Shown here one piece after another: positions 20,027 to 29,222 of a stretch of 64,000 nucleotides of DNA. How positions within the stretch are numbered: the stretch's first letter is position 1; each line of letters starts with the position of its first letter. The position numbers and the translations under genes were made by a program. Below the pieces are notes generated by a model. The model saw only the letters and a list, made by a program, of their open reading frames with translations. It had not been told where the DNA came from and made no database searches. Source of the stretch: Maribacter orientalis (GTDB taxonomy: Bacteria > Bacteroidota > Bacteroidia > Flavobacteriales > Flavobacteriaceae); contig NZ_FNZN01000001.1 of assembly GCF_900109345.1 (NCBI RefSeq), positions 317,883 through 381,882 of the forward strand, in the 5' to 3' direction.

Positions 20027-21814
20027 TTAGTTGATACTATCGTTAGCGTCGATTTTTACGCCGTTCTCGTCTAATTTCATTTTAAAGGATTCACCATTAT
20101 CATTGACATCGATATCAATACCGTTTTCATTGATTTTAATTTTACCCTTTTCCCCATTACCGTTAATGTTAATATCAATACCTTTTCCATTGATGTTAAA
20201 GCGATTTTCTTCATCATCGTCATTAGCTTCATTCATAGATTCAGGACAGTCTAAGCATTGCAATTCACCGTTATCCGCCATTTTCCAAGTATACCCTTCA
20301 AGATTATCAACTTCCTTATCAGTTGTTATGGTAGTAATCCAATCTCTACTACTTGCCTGTTCATAGGTAAGAATAGTACCGACAGGTAGAAATACATTTA
20401 CACGAACTTCTTGATCCTTAAACTTCGGACCTTGAGTAGTTAAGTAATCGTTCAAAGAAATAGTATTTCCTTTCACTTCATAGGCGTAAATAATTTGGTC
20501 AGCTATTTCTTTTGCTTCCTTATTAGATGGGCCATCAGCTTCTTTTCGCACTTGAATACGAACTATGCTATCTTGTGATTTTCTTATGCGGAACCTTACA
20601 TCATCTGAAACCAAAATCTTATTACCAGCTTCATCATATGAAATAAAGGTATCTCCCATGTGCATGTCTTTTTCATAGTCAAACTCATCGGTCGTCACTA
20701 TTTTAATAGCAATGGTATCTGAAGGAATGACATTCGTGATTTCATTTTCTACAGACGTACTACCTGTGTAGGCATGAGAAGCGGCCTCTCTAATGCCAAA
20801 GACTATTAAAAGAATTATAGAAATTAACCAAAGACCCAAAAGTGAGAATTTTGCAATATTACCAATAGACTTCAAGTTGTTGACCAATATTTTTAATCCT
20901 AAATACATTAAGAAGAAAAACGGAATACCAACAGCAAAAAAGGCTAATAACGATACTACCCAAATTGGCAGGTCTGTAGAGTTAACTACATTATAGAAAT
21001 CGATACCAGGTACATGTATTACGTCTAGTATACCTACGGTGAAAAGACCAACGAACAATCCTATTAAAGTTGAAGCTCCTATAATTACCAATAGAATACC
21101 TATGAATTTGCCAAATATTCTGAAAAGAAACATGACAATATCACCAAAGGTGTCAAAGATGGTTTTACCTCCTTTTTTGACGGTATTGCCTACTTTTTCA
21201 TAGTCAACACTTTTTACACGATCCGCAACGTCATCAAAACCCTCTTTAACTTTACGCTCGATGTTGCTAATATTTACGGTTTCACCGCTCATATCTAATT
21301 TTTGGGCCGTTGTCTTCGCTTCAGGAATTAGGATCCATAATAATCCGTAGATGAATATGAAACCACCCCAAGTGAAAATGGTCAAGAAAATCCAAAGTAA
21401 ACGAATCCATAAAGGATCAATACCGAAGTAATGTGCTAAACCAGAAGAAACTCCAGCAACGTATTTTTTCTCTGTATCTCTATATAGTTTTTTGACGCTA
21501 TCCTTTCTAGAAGAAGTTTTTGCTTTTGGCTCATCTTCAAAGATGTCCTCATCAACCATATAATCTTCTGGTTGCCCCATAATGGTAATGACTTCATCCA
21601 CTTCTTTTTGAGTGATTACTTGCCTTTCATTTTCTAATTTTTCATAGAAAAGTTCGGCAATTCGTGCTTCTATATCGGCAATAATTTCATCACTACCTGG
21701 GGTATTGGCAAATGATCGTTTAACCGATTCTAAATACTTGCCCATTTTATTATATGCCTCTTCATCAATATGGAAGAGCATGTTCGCTAGATTTATATTT
21801 ACTGTTTTGTTCAT
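20027..21814 (-). CDS. PspC-domain membrane protein
   Basis: A 595-residue protein. An N-terminal cytoplasmic segment (KTVNINLANMLFHIDEEAY...) includes an HAAS-like helical region, then a PspC domain at about residues 110-170 (LYRDTEKKYVAGVSSGLAHY, GIDPLWIRLLWIF) with its first helices, further transmembrane segments around 225-355, and a long extracytoplasmic C terminus. The last about 60 residues are strongly repetitive, alternating Asn/Asp-Gly with Ile (for example NGKGIDININGNGEKG and ENGIDIDVNDNGESF). PspC proteins sense envelope stress. It starts 2 bp after the PadR stop, so it is cotranscribed with and probably repressed by PadR. Confidence 0.88.
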   Translation of the reverse strand: MNKTVNINLANMLFHIDEEAYNKMGKYLESVKRSFANTPGSDEIIADIEARIAELFYEKLENERQVITQKEVDEVITIMGQPEDYMVDEDIFEDEPKAKTSSRKDSVKKLYRDTEKKYVAGVSSGLAHYFGIDPLWIRLLWIFLTIFTWGGFIFIYGLLWILIPEAKTTAQKLDMSGETVNISNIERKVKEGFDDVADRVKSVDYEKVGNTVKKGGKTIFDTFGDIVMFLFRIFGKFIGILLVIIGASTLIGLFVGLFTVGILDVIHVPGIDFYNVVNSTDLPIWVVSLLAFFAVGIPFFFLMYLGLKILVNNLKSIGNIAKFSLLGLWLISIILLIVFGIREAASHAYTGSTSVENEITNVIPSDTIAIKIVTTDEFDYEKDMHMGDTFISYDEAGNKILVSDDVRFRIRKSQDSIVRIQVRKEADGPSNKEAKEIADQIIYAYEVKGNTISLNDYLTTQGPKFKDQEVRVNVFLPVGTILTYEQASSRDWITTITTDKEVDNLEGYTWKMADNGELQCLDCPESMNEANDDDEENRFNINGKGIDININGNGEKGKIKINENGIDIDVNDNGESFKMKLDENGVKIDANDSIN

Positions 21815-21816
21815 GA

Positions 21817-22152
21817 TTAGCTGTTTTTTGTGTTGGTTACCAGGTTAGTGGCTTTTCTCAATTCATCCCAAGTGGTATCTAATTCTTTAAGGAAAAGTTT
21901 ACCGGTCTCGGTTAAGGTATAGTATTTTCTTGGTGGTCCAGAAGTAGATTCTTCCCAACGGTAGTTTAGAAGACCTGCATTCTTTAACCTTGTAAGTAGT
22001 GGGTATATAGTGCCTTCAACTACTAGCATTTTTGCATCTTTTAGCGTCTCCAAGATTTCTGAAGCATATTTATCGTGTCCATTTAAAATGGACAGGATGC
22101 AATACTCCAAAACCCCTTTTCGCATTTGCGCTTTTGTGTTTTCTACATTCAT
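21817..22152 (-). CDS. PadR-family transcriptional regulator
   Basis: An 111-residue PadR regulator of the short type. The ATG at 22152 is chosen because family members start just before AQMRKGVLEYCILSIL; a longer frame exists but adds a non-conserved stretch. Winged-helix segment: DKYASEILETLKDAKMLVVEGTIYPLLTRLKNAGLL followed by the wing with STSGPPRKYYTLTETG. Such regulators usually repress their own operon, with arms of the ATGT...ACAT kind; a matching palindrome lies upstream of this operon at 23351-23371. Confidence 0.92.
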   Translation of the reverse strand: MNVENTKAQMRKGVLEYCILSILNGHDKYASEILETLKDAKMLVVEGTIYPLLTRLKNAGLLNYRWEESTSGPPRKYYTLTETGKLFLKELDTTWDELRKATNLVTNTKNS

Positions 22153-22315
22153 AATGTCTTTTTGCTTTTTATGCAGTCCCCTTTGTGGAGGGGTTTGCTC
22201 CATGGTGTCTGTTGTCTGCATAGGTTAACTGTTCGTTTTTTGTTTGATGAATAAACATCCTGATTGATTTTTGATTGATTAATAAACTCTTACGGGTGTG
22301 ATGAATACCCTACTT

Positions 22316-22768
22316 TTAATGTAAACTTATTACCCTGCTCATAAGCCATTTAGTGTCGGTATTTTTCCAGATAACAATAAATTTTGTTGGCTTTGATATG
22401 GCATTTGGTTCTTGATTATTATAAAATTTGTGCATTCCAATTTGTACGGCACCAAAATCTTTAATGGGATGAACCTCTACGCTCTCTTCAATTAAGGTTC
22501 GCGTTACTTTACCACAGATATTTTTCTCTATACTTTTTAAAAGTTCGGCTTTGTCGGTTGCCAAACCACCCATATCATGATAAAACTCAATATCATCATC
22601 GTAGAATTCGCTTTGTGTTTTCATATCACAATCATTATACGCTGTGAAATAAGTTTTATCTAAATCCATAATGGTATCGTATAGTGCTTTGTTTTCTGCA
22701 TCTTGACCCTTAAGTATGTTTGATACCAATACAAGAGTTATAATTATTACTATTTTAAATAGGCTCAT
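22316..22768 (-). CDS. Exported NTF2-like protein (DUF4440 type)
   Basis: A 150-residue protein with a signal peptide (FKIVIIITLVLVSNILKG). The mature sequence LDKTYFTAYNDCDMKTQSEFYDDDIEFYHDMGG is the typical DUF4440/NTF2-like opening, with later strands IQIGMHKFYN and FIVIWKNTDTKWLMSRVISLH. The fold is found in ketosteroid-isomerase-like enzymes and binding proteins; no active-site assignment is possible. Its start overlaps the stop of the upstream DUF4870 gene by one base, so it is in the same operon. Confidence 0.72.
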   Translation of the reverse strand: MSLFKIVIIITLVLVSNILKGQDAENKALYDTIMDLDKTYFTAYNDCDMKTQSEFYDDDIEFYHDMGGLATDKAELLKSIEKNICGKVTRTLIEESVEVHPIKDFGAVQIGMHKFYNNQEPNAISKPTKFIVIWKNTDTKWLMSRVISLH

Positions 22769-23250
22769 TATTTAATGAATTTAATAGTTAATGGATATTC
22801 GAAATGTTCGCCTTCATTTGTTTTAATAGTAGCTAAAATGGTGTAGACAATATTAACAATGAACAATGCTGATTGGGCAAGGCCAAGTAATGCAACGGGT
22901 ATCATCCAAGGACCAAAAAAATCATCACTATTAAAATGAAAGTCAACAAAATTGAAACTCTGAAGGTTTGAAAAACCAAAGTGATCAAAGTCGAAAATAT
23001 TCGGAATTAACCCGCCTAAGAAAAAAGGTATGCTAATCATACCTACAAGGATGGAATAGAGTAGAAGGCTAATTTGAAAATTTAAGGCCTGTTTGCCATT
23101 GTGATCTACAAATTCATATTCTTTTTTGTTCGCTGTCCATAAGACAAGAGGTATGATGAAATTCCCGAATGGAATAAAGAATTTTGAAAACGTACTCGCA
23201 TGTATGAGTGCTGAGAGGTTTCGTTCGTGTTTTGTTACTGATTCTGTCAT
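22768..23250 (-). CDS. DUF4870/Tic20-like membrane protein
   Basis: A 160-residue membrane protein. It has the DUF4870 pattern: N-terminal ERNLSALIHASTFSKF, a first helix IPFGNFIIPLVLW, the conserved cytosolic EFVDHNGKQALNFQISLLLY, and two further helices. A Phe/Asp-rich segment (FDFDHFGFSNLQSFNFVDFHF) between helices is unusual for the family. First gene of the DUF4870-NTF2-PadR-PspC-GIN series; preceded by a promoter-like element and a palindrome. Confidence 0.82.
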   Translation of the reverse strand: MTESVTKHERNLSALIHASTFSKFFIPFGNFIIPLVLWTANKKEYEFVDHNGKQALNFQISLLLYSILVGMISIPFFLGGLIPNIFDFDHFGFSNLQSFNFVDFHFNSDDFFGPWMIPVALLGLAQSALFIVNIVYTILATIKTNEGEHFEYPLTIKFIK

Positions 23251-23329
23251 GATTGGTTCGATGTTGATGATGATTGATTTTATTACTATGTAAAAGCTAA
23301 TTACGTTGATAACCTATTAACTTCCTATG

Positions 23330-23371
23330 CAAATATATGGCTAAAAAAAGGTACTATGTAACACATAGTAC
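23330..23371 (-). promoter_or_regulatory. Promoter -7 element and palindromic operator of the PadR/PspC operon
   Basis: On the minus strand TATATTTG (plus-strand 23330-23337) matches the TAnnTTTG -7 element, 80 bp before the DUF4870 start. Centred about 24 bp further upstream is GTACTATGT-AAC-ACATAGTAC (23351-23371), a 9-bp perfect inverted repeat with a 3-base spacer that covers the -33 region. The core ATGT...ACAT is the type of site PadR regulators recognise, and the operon encodes a PadR protein. No T-run follows, so a terminator is unlikely. Confidence 0.55.
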
Positions 23372-23444
23372 TAATATTTAACAATATTTTAACATTTTAG
23401 TATACTATAAATAATGGCTATTTTTAGCGAAAATTAAAGTTAAT

Positions 23445-23900
23445 ATGGCCGTAACCGCTAGTAAATTCAATATGTTCTCATTTTTTAAACTACCAGCAGC
23501 ATGGTGGTGCGGAGTGCGTTTAAAAACAGTAAATAAAAACATGGCAATTGTCACCGTACGACATAGATGGATCAATCAGAACCCGTTTAATTCGATGTTT
23601 TGGGCGGTACAAGGTATGGCGGCAGAATTGTCAACAGGTGCTATGATAATTGACCAAATAGAAGCAACAGGAAAGAAAATATCGATGTTGGTGGCCAATA
23701 ACAAAGCGAATTTTTCAAAGAAAGCTACCGGTAAAATAACGTTTACATGTGAAGATGGGTATTTAATAAAAGAAGCTTTAGATAAATCCATTGATACAGG
23801 TGAAGGGCAAACCATCCGGATGAAATCTGTTGGAGTAAATGAAAATGGAGTAGTGGTAAGTACCTTTCACTTTGAATGGACGGTTCGATTGAAGAAGTAG
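23445..23900 (+). CDS. DUF4442 (hotdog-fold) protein
   Basis: A 151-residue protein with LPAAWWCGVRLKTVNKNMAIVTVRHRWINQNPFNSMFWAVQGMAAELSTG, the recognisable core of DUF4442, a hotdog-fold thioesterase-like family. The central helix AVQGMAAELSTGAMII is the hotdog helix. No enzymatic activity is established for the family. Divergent from the DUF4870 operon; the palindrome between them could affect both. Confidence 0.82.
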   Translation: MAVTASKFNMFSFFKLPAAWWCGVRLKTVNKNMAIVTVRHRWINQNPFNSMFWAVQGMAAELSTGAMIIDQIEATGKKISMLVANNKANFSKKATGKITFTCEDGYLIKEALDKSIDTGEGQTIRMKSVGVNENGVVVSTFHFEWTVRLKK

Positions 23901-24062
23901 TTTAGGTATGTTATTCAGTAAGAAAATTATGGCAATTGAATTATTCATAAAATGCTTCTGATGTGCTTTCAAATTAAATATTGTTTCAGAAAATTACTGA
24001 TTAGATGTAACAAAAGTACTTCTTCGTACAACTAATAAGCATCAATCAAAAACTTAATAAAT

Positions 24063-24860
24063 ATGAACGCACACGAAATAGACTACGAGATATTTGGCGA
24101 AGAAATGCAATATGTAGAAATAGAGCTTGACCCTCAAGAAGCAGTTGTTGCTGAAGCTGGCAGCTTTATGATGATGGAAACCGATGTAAAAATGAATACC
24201 ATTTTTGGTGATGGCAGTAATCAAGATAATAGCGTATTGGGTAAAATATTTTCCGCAGGTAAACGTATGTTAACTGGTGAAAGTCTTTTTATGACCGCAT
24301 TTTTAAATATTGGCCATGGTAAGAAAAAAGTGAGTTTTGCATCTCCATATCCCGGTAAAATTCTTCCTATAGACTTATCTGAAATGGGCGGACGATTTAT
24401 TTGCCAAAAAGATGCTTTCTTATGTGCAGCAAAAGGAGTTTCAGTTGGTATAGAGTTTTCAAAAAAATTGGGCCGCGGACTTTTTGGTGGAGAAGGTTTT
24501 ATTATGCAAAAATTAGAAGGTGATGGTATGACCTTTATACATGCCGGAGGTACATTGGCTAAAAAGACATTAGGTGCTGGTGAAGTTCTAAAAGTTGATA
24601 CAGGCTGTATTGTTGGGTTCACAAAAGATGTCGACTATGATATTGAATTTGTAGGTGGAATCAGAAATACCGTGTTCGGTGGTGAAGGATTATTCTTTGC
24701 AACCTTACGAGGTCCTGGTACCGTATATATTCAGTCATTACCTTTTAGTCGTTTGGCTGGTCGTGTGTTAGCCTCGATACCAAGAGGAGGGAAGGACAAA
24801 GGAGAAGGCAGTATTCTAGGTACTCTTGGTGATATTGTTGGTGGTGATAATCGATTTTAA
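24063..24860 (+). CDS. AIM24/TIGR00266 family protein
   Basis: A 265-residue protein of the widespread AIM24 (DUF124) family: DPQEAVVAEAGSFMMME near the start, LTGESLFMTAFLN, and the repeated short beta-strand ladder with GEGFIMQKLEGDG and GPGTVYIQSLPFSRLAGR at the C terminus. The family forms a beta-sandwich/tubby-like fold and has no firmly known role in bacteria. Alone on the plus strand ahead of the DUF2461 gene. Confidence 0.88.
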   Translation: MNAHEIDYEIFGEEMQYVEIELDPQEAVVAEAGSFMMMETDVKMNTIFGDGSNQDNSVLGKIFSAGKRMLTGESLFMTAFLNIGHGKKKVSFASPYPGKILPIDLSEMGGRFICQKDAFLCAAKGVSVGIEFSKKLGRGLFGGEGFIMQKLEGDGMTFIHAGGTLAKKTLGAGEVLKVDTGCIVGFTKDVDYDIEFVGGIRNTVFGGEGLFFATLRGPGTVYIQSLPFSRLAGRVLASIPRGGKDKGEGSILGTLGDIVGGDNRF

Positions 24861-24874
24861 TAAATAAAAATTTA

Positions 24875-24946
24875 AACTCAAGTTCAAGGCACAAGCTCAA
24901 ATTAAAAAAAATAAACATTTTGTATTTGAGTTTGATACTTGAGTTT
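24875..24946. repeat. Inverted repeat between AIM24-like and DUF2461 genes
   Basis: AAACTCAAGT (24875-24884) is perfectly complementary to ACTTGAGTTT (24937-24946), with related TCAAG / TTTGAG units in the 52-base loop. The right arm lies just before the DUF2461 ATG. It could fold as a long hairpin between two co-oriented genes; no T-run follows. Confidence 0.4.
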
Positions 24947-24959
24947 GAAACTGAAAAGT

Positions 24960-25613
24960 ATGAGTTTCAAAAACCAAATTGAATTCCTTAAAGAACTCCA
25001 GAAAAATAACAATAAGGAATGGATGGATGCAAACCGGAAATGGTATAAAGAAGTCCGTGATGAATATATTGGCTGGTTAAATAGTGTGAATATAAGACTA
25101 TCTGCTATAGATGATGAATATTATGACACGCCTGGTAAAAAGGGAATTAACCGTATCAATAATAACCTCATGTTTCATCCGAATAAACCTGTTTATAAAG
25201 ACCATTTTGGAGCTGGATTTGACAAAAAACCGCAAACAGCAGACTTCTATTTTGAGTTAGGAATTGATAGATGCATTTTCGCAGGTGGGCTCTGGCGACC
25301 AGAACCCAAAGTGTTGCGAAGCGTTCGTGAGGCCATTGATTATGATGGTGAGGAGCTTCAGAAAATTCTAAATAAAAAATCCTTCAAGCATTTGTTTGGC
25401 GCACTATATGACGATGCGAAATTATCCAAATCCCCAAAAGGATTTTCTAATGACCACAGATACATAGAACTGCTTCGCAATAAAACTTTTGGCGTAGAAA
25501 CAACCTTTTCTACAAAACTAACTTTCGAAGATAATTTCGATGAAAGATTAATTGAAGTGTACAAAGAAATGCTGCCTTTTAGGCGTTATTTAAACAAGGC
25601 GATTACCGTTTAA
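24960..25613 (+). CDS. DUF2461 (TIGR02453) family protein
   Basis: A 217-residue protein of the DUF2461 family, recognised by FLKELQKNNNKEWMDANRKWY at the start, GINRINNNLMFHPNKPVYKDHFGAGF in the middle and YFELGIDRCIFAGGLW. The biochemical role of the family is unknown. The ATG at 24960 is chosen over an upstream TTG located inside the inverted repeat. It ends directly against the convergent MlrC-like gene (no spacer). Confidence 0.87.
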   Translation: MSFKNQIEFLKELQKNNNKEWMDANRKWYKEVRDEYIGWLNSVNIRLSAIDDEYYDTPGKKGINRINNNLMFHPNKPVYKDHFGAGFDKKPQTADFYFELGIDRCIFAGGLWRPEPKVLRSVREAIDYDGEELQKILNKKSFKHLFGALYDDAKLSKSPKGFSNDHRYIELLRNKTFGVETTFSTKLTFEDNFDERLIEVYKEMLPFRRYLNKAITV

Positions 25614-27185
25614 TTATTCTTTAGCATCTGAAGCCGAAATCCATCGTACAGATAAATCAGGGTTTTCCATATCCGAATCTAGAGGAAACATCGGTCTTTG
25701 AATACGTTTATAGCCCAATCGATTCAAATCTTGGTCAACCCCGCCAGGTGTCAATGCCATTATCCAATCACCACGCATATCATATAATTCAGGTACCAAA
25801 TAGCCTATTTTCACTACGACGATATCCGTTTCTTTAGGGTTCAATCCTAAGTTGGTGAAATCGCTCAAATGGTGATATGGTTTTCTTTTTTTGGTAACAA
25901 TTACGTGTATACTTCCAACTTTTACAACAACTTCAACTCCGGCATTAACATCACCTTCTTTAATAGCGGTAATGGTTCCGTCTAGCATCAAAGGTCCTGC
26001 GAATCGATTATCAACGCCAGCACCTGCTTCCGCTTTTATTTTTCCGCCAATTCCAATCTCCAATGCTTTTTCTACAAATTCTGGTCCAGGTATAGAGGCA
26101 TAAATTAGAGAGGTTCCTTTTTCAGATTTAAATTCAGGTCTAGCGAGCAATTCTTGTAACGTCCATGTGACATCACCTGCTCCACCAGCGGTAGGGTTGT
26201 CGCCCATATCGCTTATCATATAAGGTTTTTTATCACTGGCCAATGCTAATTTTAAACTCTCATCTAACGTTGTTGTAGGGGCAACAAATTCAAATTGCTT
26301 TCGAACGTCCCAAAAGTTTTGCGCTAATTTTTCTGCTCCTTGTTCAACTTGCTCTTTGTTATCACCAGTAACCATTACCACAGCGTGGTTTCTTGGCTCA
26401 TCTGCCCATGCATAGCCAATCCAAATTGCAGCATCGATAACTCCATCTTGCTTAGTGATGTCCGGTATTTTCGCATACAAACTTTTACCTGGTTCTATTC
26501 GTGTACTTGTTTTTTCTCCAGGTAATAGTATAGGCACTGGTACGTAAGCTTTATAAGCAGGTTTTTCTTTACCATTTTCAAGTCTATCTATAAGATTGGT
26601 AACCGCTCTTTTTTTAGATTCGATTGCATCTTCATGAGGTGCCATTCGGTAACAGGTTATTAAATCGGTATGTTTAGCCAATCGTTCCGAAACATTTCCA
26701 TGCAAATCCATAGAGGTAGAGATAAGCACATGATTACCAATAACGGCACGTATGCGTTCTATCAAATCACCTTCCGGATCATCGAGACCAACAACACTCA
26801 TAGCTCCATGAATATCAAAAAAAAGTCCGTCATACGGGCCATTCTCCTCAAGAAGCTTTAAGGTTTTAGTGACCAATGATTCATAAGCTTCTCTAGTCAC
26901 TGTTCCTCCGGGAAGTGATTTTCCAACCAATGTAGGTACCCAATCGGCTCGTTGTCTTTGCAAAGAATCAACTTGAAGAAATGGATATCGGTTAAATACC
27001 GAATCTCCAATTTTTGCATGAAAGGCTTCTTCCGTAGAAAGAGCGGGAGAGAAAGTACTACTTTCAATTCCTAAGCCCGCAATGGCAATTCTTGGTAATT
27101 GTTTTTTCTCATTTGAAGCTTTGTCTTCCTTACAAGAGGAAATGAAAACAAAAATAATTACGGCGTAAATGTATAGGTTTTTCAA
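25614..27185 (-). CDS. M81 family (MlrC-like) metallopeptidase, lipoprotein
   Basis: A 523-residue protein with a lipoprotein signal peptide ending FISSC (Cys18). The MlrC N-terminal domain is clear: RIAIAGLGIESSTFSP, DGLFFDIHGAMSVVG, STSMDLHGNVSERL and TCYRMAPHEDAIESKKRAV, with the His/Asp residues expected to bind zinc; the C-terminal MlrC domain has MISDMGDNPTAGGAGDVTW. MlrC of sphingomonads cleaves linearised microcystin, but most homologues have unknown peptide or amide substrates. Export as a lipoprotein is a Bacteroidota-type variation. Confidence 0.87.
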   Translation of the reverse strand: MKNLYIYAVIIFVFISSCKEDKASNEKKQLPRIAIAGLGIESSTFSPALSTEEAFHAKIGDSVFNRYPFLQVDSLQRQRADWVPTLVGKSLPGGTVTREAYESLVTKTLKLLEENGPYDGLFFDIHGAMSVVGLDDPEGDLIERIRAVIGNHVLISTSMDLHGNVSERLAKHTDLITCYRMAPHEDAIESKKRAVTNLIDRLENGKEKPAYKAYVPVPILLPGEKTSTRIEPGKSLYAKIPDITKQDGVIDAAIWIGYAWADEPRNHAVVMVTGDNKEQVEQGAEKLAQNFWDVRKQFEFVAPTTTLDESLKLALASDKKPYMISDMGDNPTAGGAGDVTWTLQELLARPEFKSEKGTSLIYASIPGPEFVEKALEIGIGGKIKAEAGAGVDNRFAGPLMLDGTITAIKEGDVNAGVEVVVKVGSIHVIVTKKRKPYHHLSDFTNLGLNPKETDIVVVKIGYLVPELYDMRGDWIMALTPGGVDQDLNRLGYKRIQRPMFPLDSDMENPDLSVRWISASDAKE

Positions 27186-27518
27186 ATTGGTTGGTAATTA
27201 ACTGTTCGTGTTGAAAAGATAGAGAAAAAGCATTTTATAAAACAAAAGTTTTTGCCCGATAACTTGTTTAAAGCTATCAATGTTGCCTAATAATGAGGTT
27301 TAATTTAGGCTTTTAACGAAAAGGTTTTCGGAAAAATCACAAAGCTTTATCTACCCATAAAACTTTAATCTAAAGTAACATGTGTGGTACTTACAATTAT
27401 GTTTTGAGCTTTTTAATTATTTGAAATAATTATTGAAATACGTTCGGGTATATCCCAATAGTTGACTTATGCATATAAATAGCTAAATTAGGATTTGAAA
27501 ATCAACGCAACATTTATA
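27186..27518. other. Divergent intergenic region with a palindrome
   Basis: Divergent promoter space between the MlrC-like and GMC genes; no gene seen. TAATTATTTGAAATAATTA at 27414-27432 is a 9-bp perfect inverted repeat around a single G, a possible operator for the GMC operon about 90 bp downstream. A weak -33/-7 like pair (TTG at 27462 and TAGGATTTG at 27489) is off-spacing. Confidence 0.3.
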
Positions 27519-29219
27519 ATGGCAAATTTTAATATTGATGCTAAGAAGGAACTGACCTATGATGCCATAGTAATCGGATCCGGAATTAGTGGCGGGTGGG
27601 CAGCAAAAGAATTATGTGAAAAGGGATTAAAAGTCTTGGTGCTAGAACGTGGACCAATTGTGGAGCACGTAGTGGATTATCCTACCATGAATTTAGACCC
27701 ATGGGATATGGAACTCAGAGGAGGTTTGACTCCAGACCAAAAAGAAAAACATTATAAAGCAATTCGTTCTGGGTGGATAGGTACGGATACCGAACATTTT
27801 TGGGCAGATGATGCCGCAAATCCGTATACAGAAGAGAAGCCATTTTTATGGTTGCGCGGTCACCAAATGGGAGGGAAATCACTTTTATGGGGTAAGCAAA
27901 CGTATCGATGGAGCGATATTGATTTTAAAGCAAATGCGGAAGATGGTCATGGGGTAGATTGGCCTATACGATATAAAGATATTGAGCCTTGGTATACGTA
28001 TGTAGAGAAATTTGCAGGTATAAGTGGTGAAGCATTAGGATTACCACAATTACCGGATAGTCATTTTTTACCACCAATGGAATTGAATTGTGTTGAGAAA
28101 CATGTAAAAGGTAGAATTGAAGAGCAGTTTGCAGGTAGAAATATGATTATTGGTAGGGTTGCACACTTAACCCAACCACATAATGGTAGGGGCCAGTGCC
28201 AAAATAGAAATAGATGTAGTAGAGGTTGCCCTTATGGCGCTTATTTTAGTAGCAATGCAGTAACCTTGCCGCCAGCGAATGCTACGGGTAATTTGACGAT
28301 ACGGCCTTATTCAATTGTTCAATCGTTAATTTATGACGAAGCAAAAGGTAAAGCTACAGGAGTTCGAATTATAGACTCAGAAACAAACGAGGATATAGAA
28401 TATTCGGCCAAAATTATTTTTGTGAACGCATCTACATTAAGTACCACTCAAATTTTAATGAATTCGAAGTCGAACCGTTTTGAAAACGGATTAGGAAATG
28501 ATAGTGGTGAATTAGGACATAACCTTATGGACCACACGTATAGAGTAGGAGCCATAGGTAAAGTGGAGGGCTTTGAGGATAAGTATTATAAAGGAAGGAG
28601 GCCTAATGGCATTTATATTCCTAGATATGTAAATATCGATGAGAAAAGTAAATCAGATAAATTCGTTCGTGGTTTCGGTTATCAAGGTGGTGCTTACAGA
28701 GGTGGTAATCCTGCTAATATAGAAGCCTTTGGAGCTGAGTATAAGGACAGTATTTTAAAACCTGGCGGCTGGGAAATGTTCATAACAGGATTTGCGGAAT
28801 GTTTACCTTACCACGATAATAAAATTTCGTTGAACTCGGATGTATTGGATAAATGGGGACAGCCAACATTAACCATTGATGCAGAGTTTAAAGCCAATGA
28901 GAAAGCATTGAACAAACAAATACAGGAAGATGCTGTTGAAATGCTAACGAAGGCTGGTATTAAAGATGTTTTGGGCTTTGATAATGAGCATCCACCAGGA
29001 TATGGTGTTCATGAAATGGGTACGGCACGAATGGGTCGTGACCCAAAGACGTCTGTTTTAAATGAATTTAATCAGGTTCATGCTGCTAAGAATGTATTCG
29101 TTACCGATGGAGCCTGTATGACATCTTCATCTTGTGTGAATCCTTCATTGACCTATATGGCATTAACTGCAAGAGCAGCAGACTATGCGGTATCTGAATT
29201 AAAAAAATTAAATATCTAA
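27519..29219 (+). CDS. GMC-family FAD oxidoreductase (sugar/polyol dehydrogenase large subunit)
   Basis: A 566-residue flavoprotein dehydrogenase. The ATG at 27519 is used rather than an upstream TTG. FAD-binding Rossmann motif VIGSGISGG (Gly20-x-Gly22-x-x-Gly25) near the N terminus, LRGHQMGGKSLLWGKQTYRW matching the GMC signature, a Cys-rich loop QCQNRNRCSRGCPYGAYFSS, and the C-terminal catalytic region YGVHEMGTARMGRD plus SSCVNPSLTYMALTARAADY. It is the large subunit of gluconate-2-dehydrogenase/3-ketoglycoside-forming dehydrogenases; its partner small subunit follows after 3 bp. A cytochrome c subunit is not encoded here. Substrate is unknown, most likely a sugar or glycoside. Confidence 0.9.
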   Translation: MANFNIDAKKELTYDAIVIGSGISGGWAAKELCEKGLKVLVLERGPIVEHVVDYPTMNLDPWDMELRGGLTPDQKEKHYKAIRSGWIGTDTEHFWADDAANPYTEEKPFLWLRGHQMGGKSLLWGKQTYRWSDIDFKANAEDGHGVDWPIRYKDIEPWYTYVEKFAGISGEALGLPQLPDSHFLPPMELNCVEKHVKGRIEEQFAGRNMIIGRVAHLTQPHNGRGQCQNRNRCSRGCPYGAYFSSNAVTLPPANATGNLTIRPYSIVQSLIYDEAKGKATGVRIIDSETNEDIEYSAKIIFVNASTLSTTQILMNSKSNRFENGLGNDSGELGHNLMDHTYRVGAIGKVEGFEDKYYKGRRPNGIYIPRYVNIDEKSKSDKFVRGFGYQGGAYRGGNPANIEAFGAEYKDSILKPGGWEMFITGFAECLPYHDNKISLNSDVLDKWGQPTLTIDAEFKANEKALNKQIQEDAVEMLTKAGIKDVLGFDNEHPPGYGVHEMGTARMGRDPKTSVLNEFNQVHAAKNVFVTDGACMTSSSCVNPSLTYMALTARAADYAVSELKKLNI

Positions 29220-29222
29220 GCA

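Noticed and set aside
24221-24622. 133-codon minus-strand open frame
   Set aside because: Antisense to the AIM24-like gene, no start context or family.
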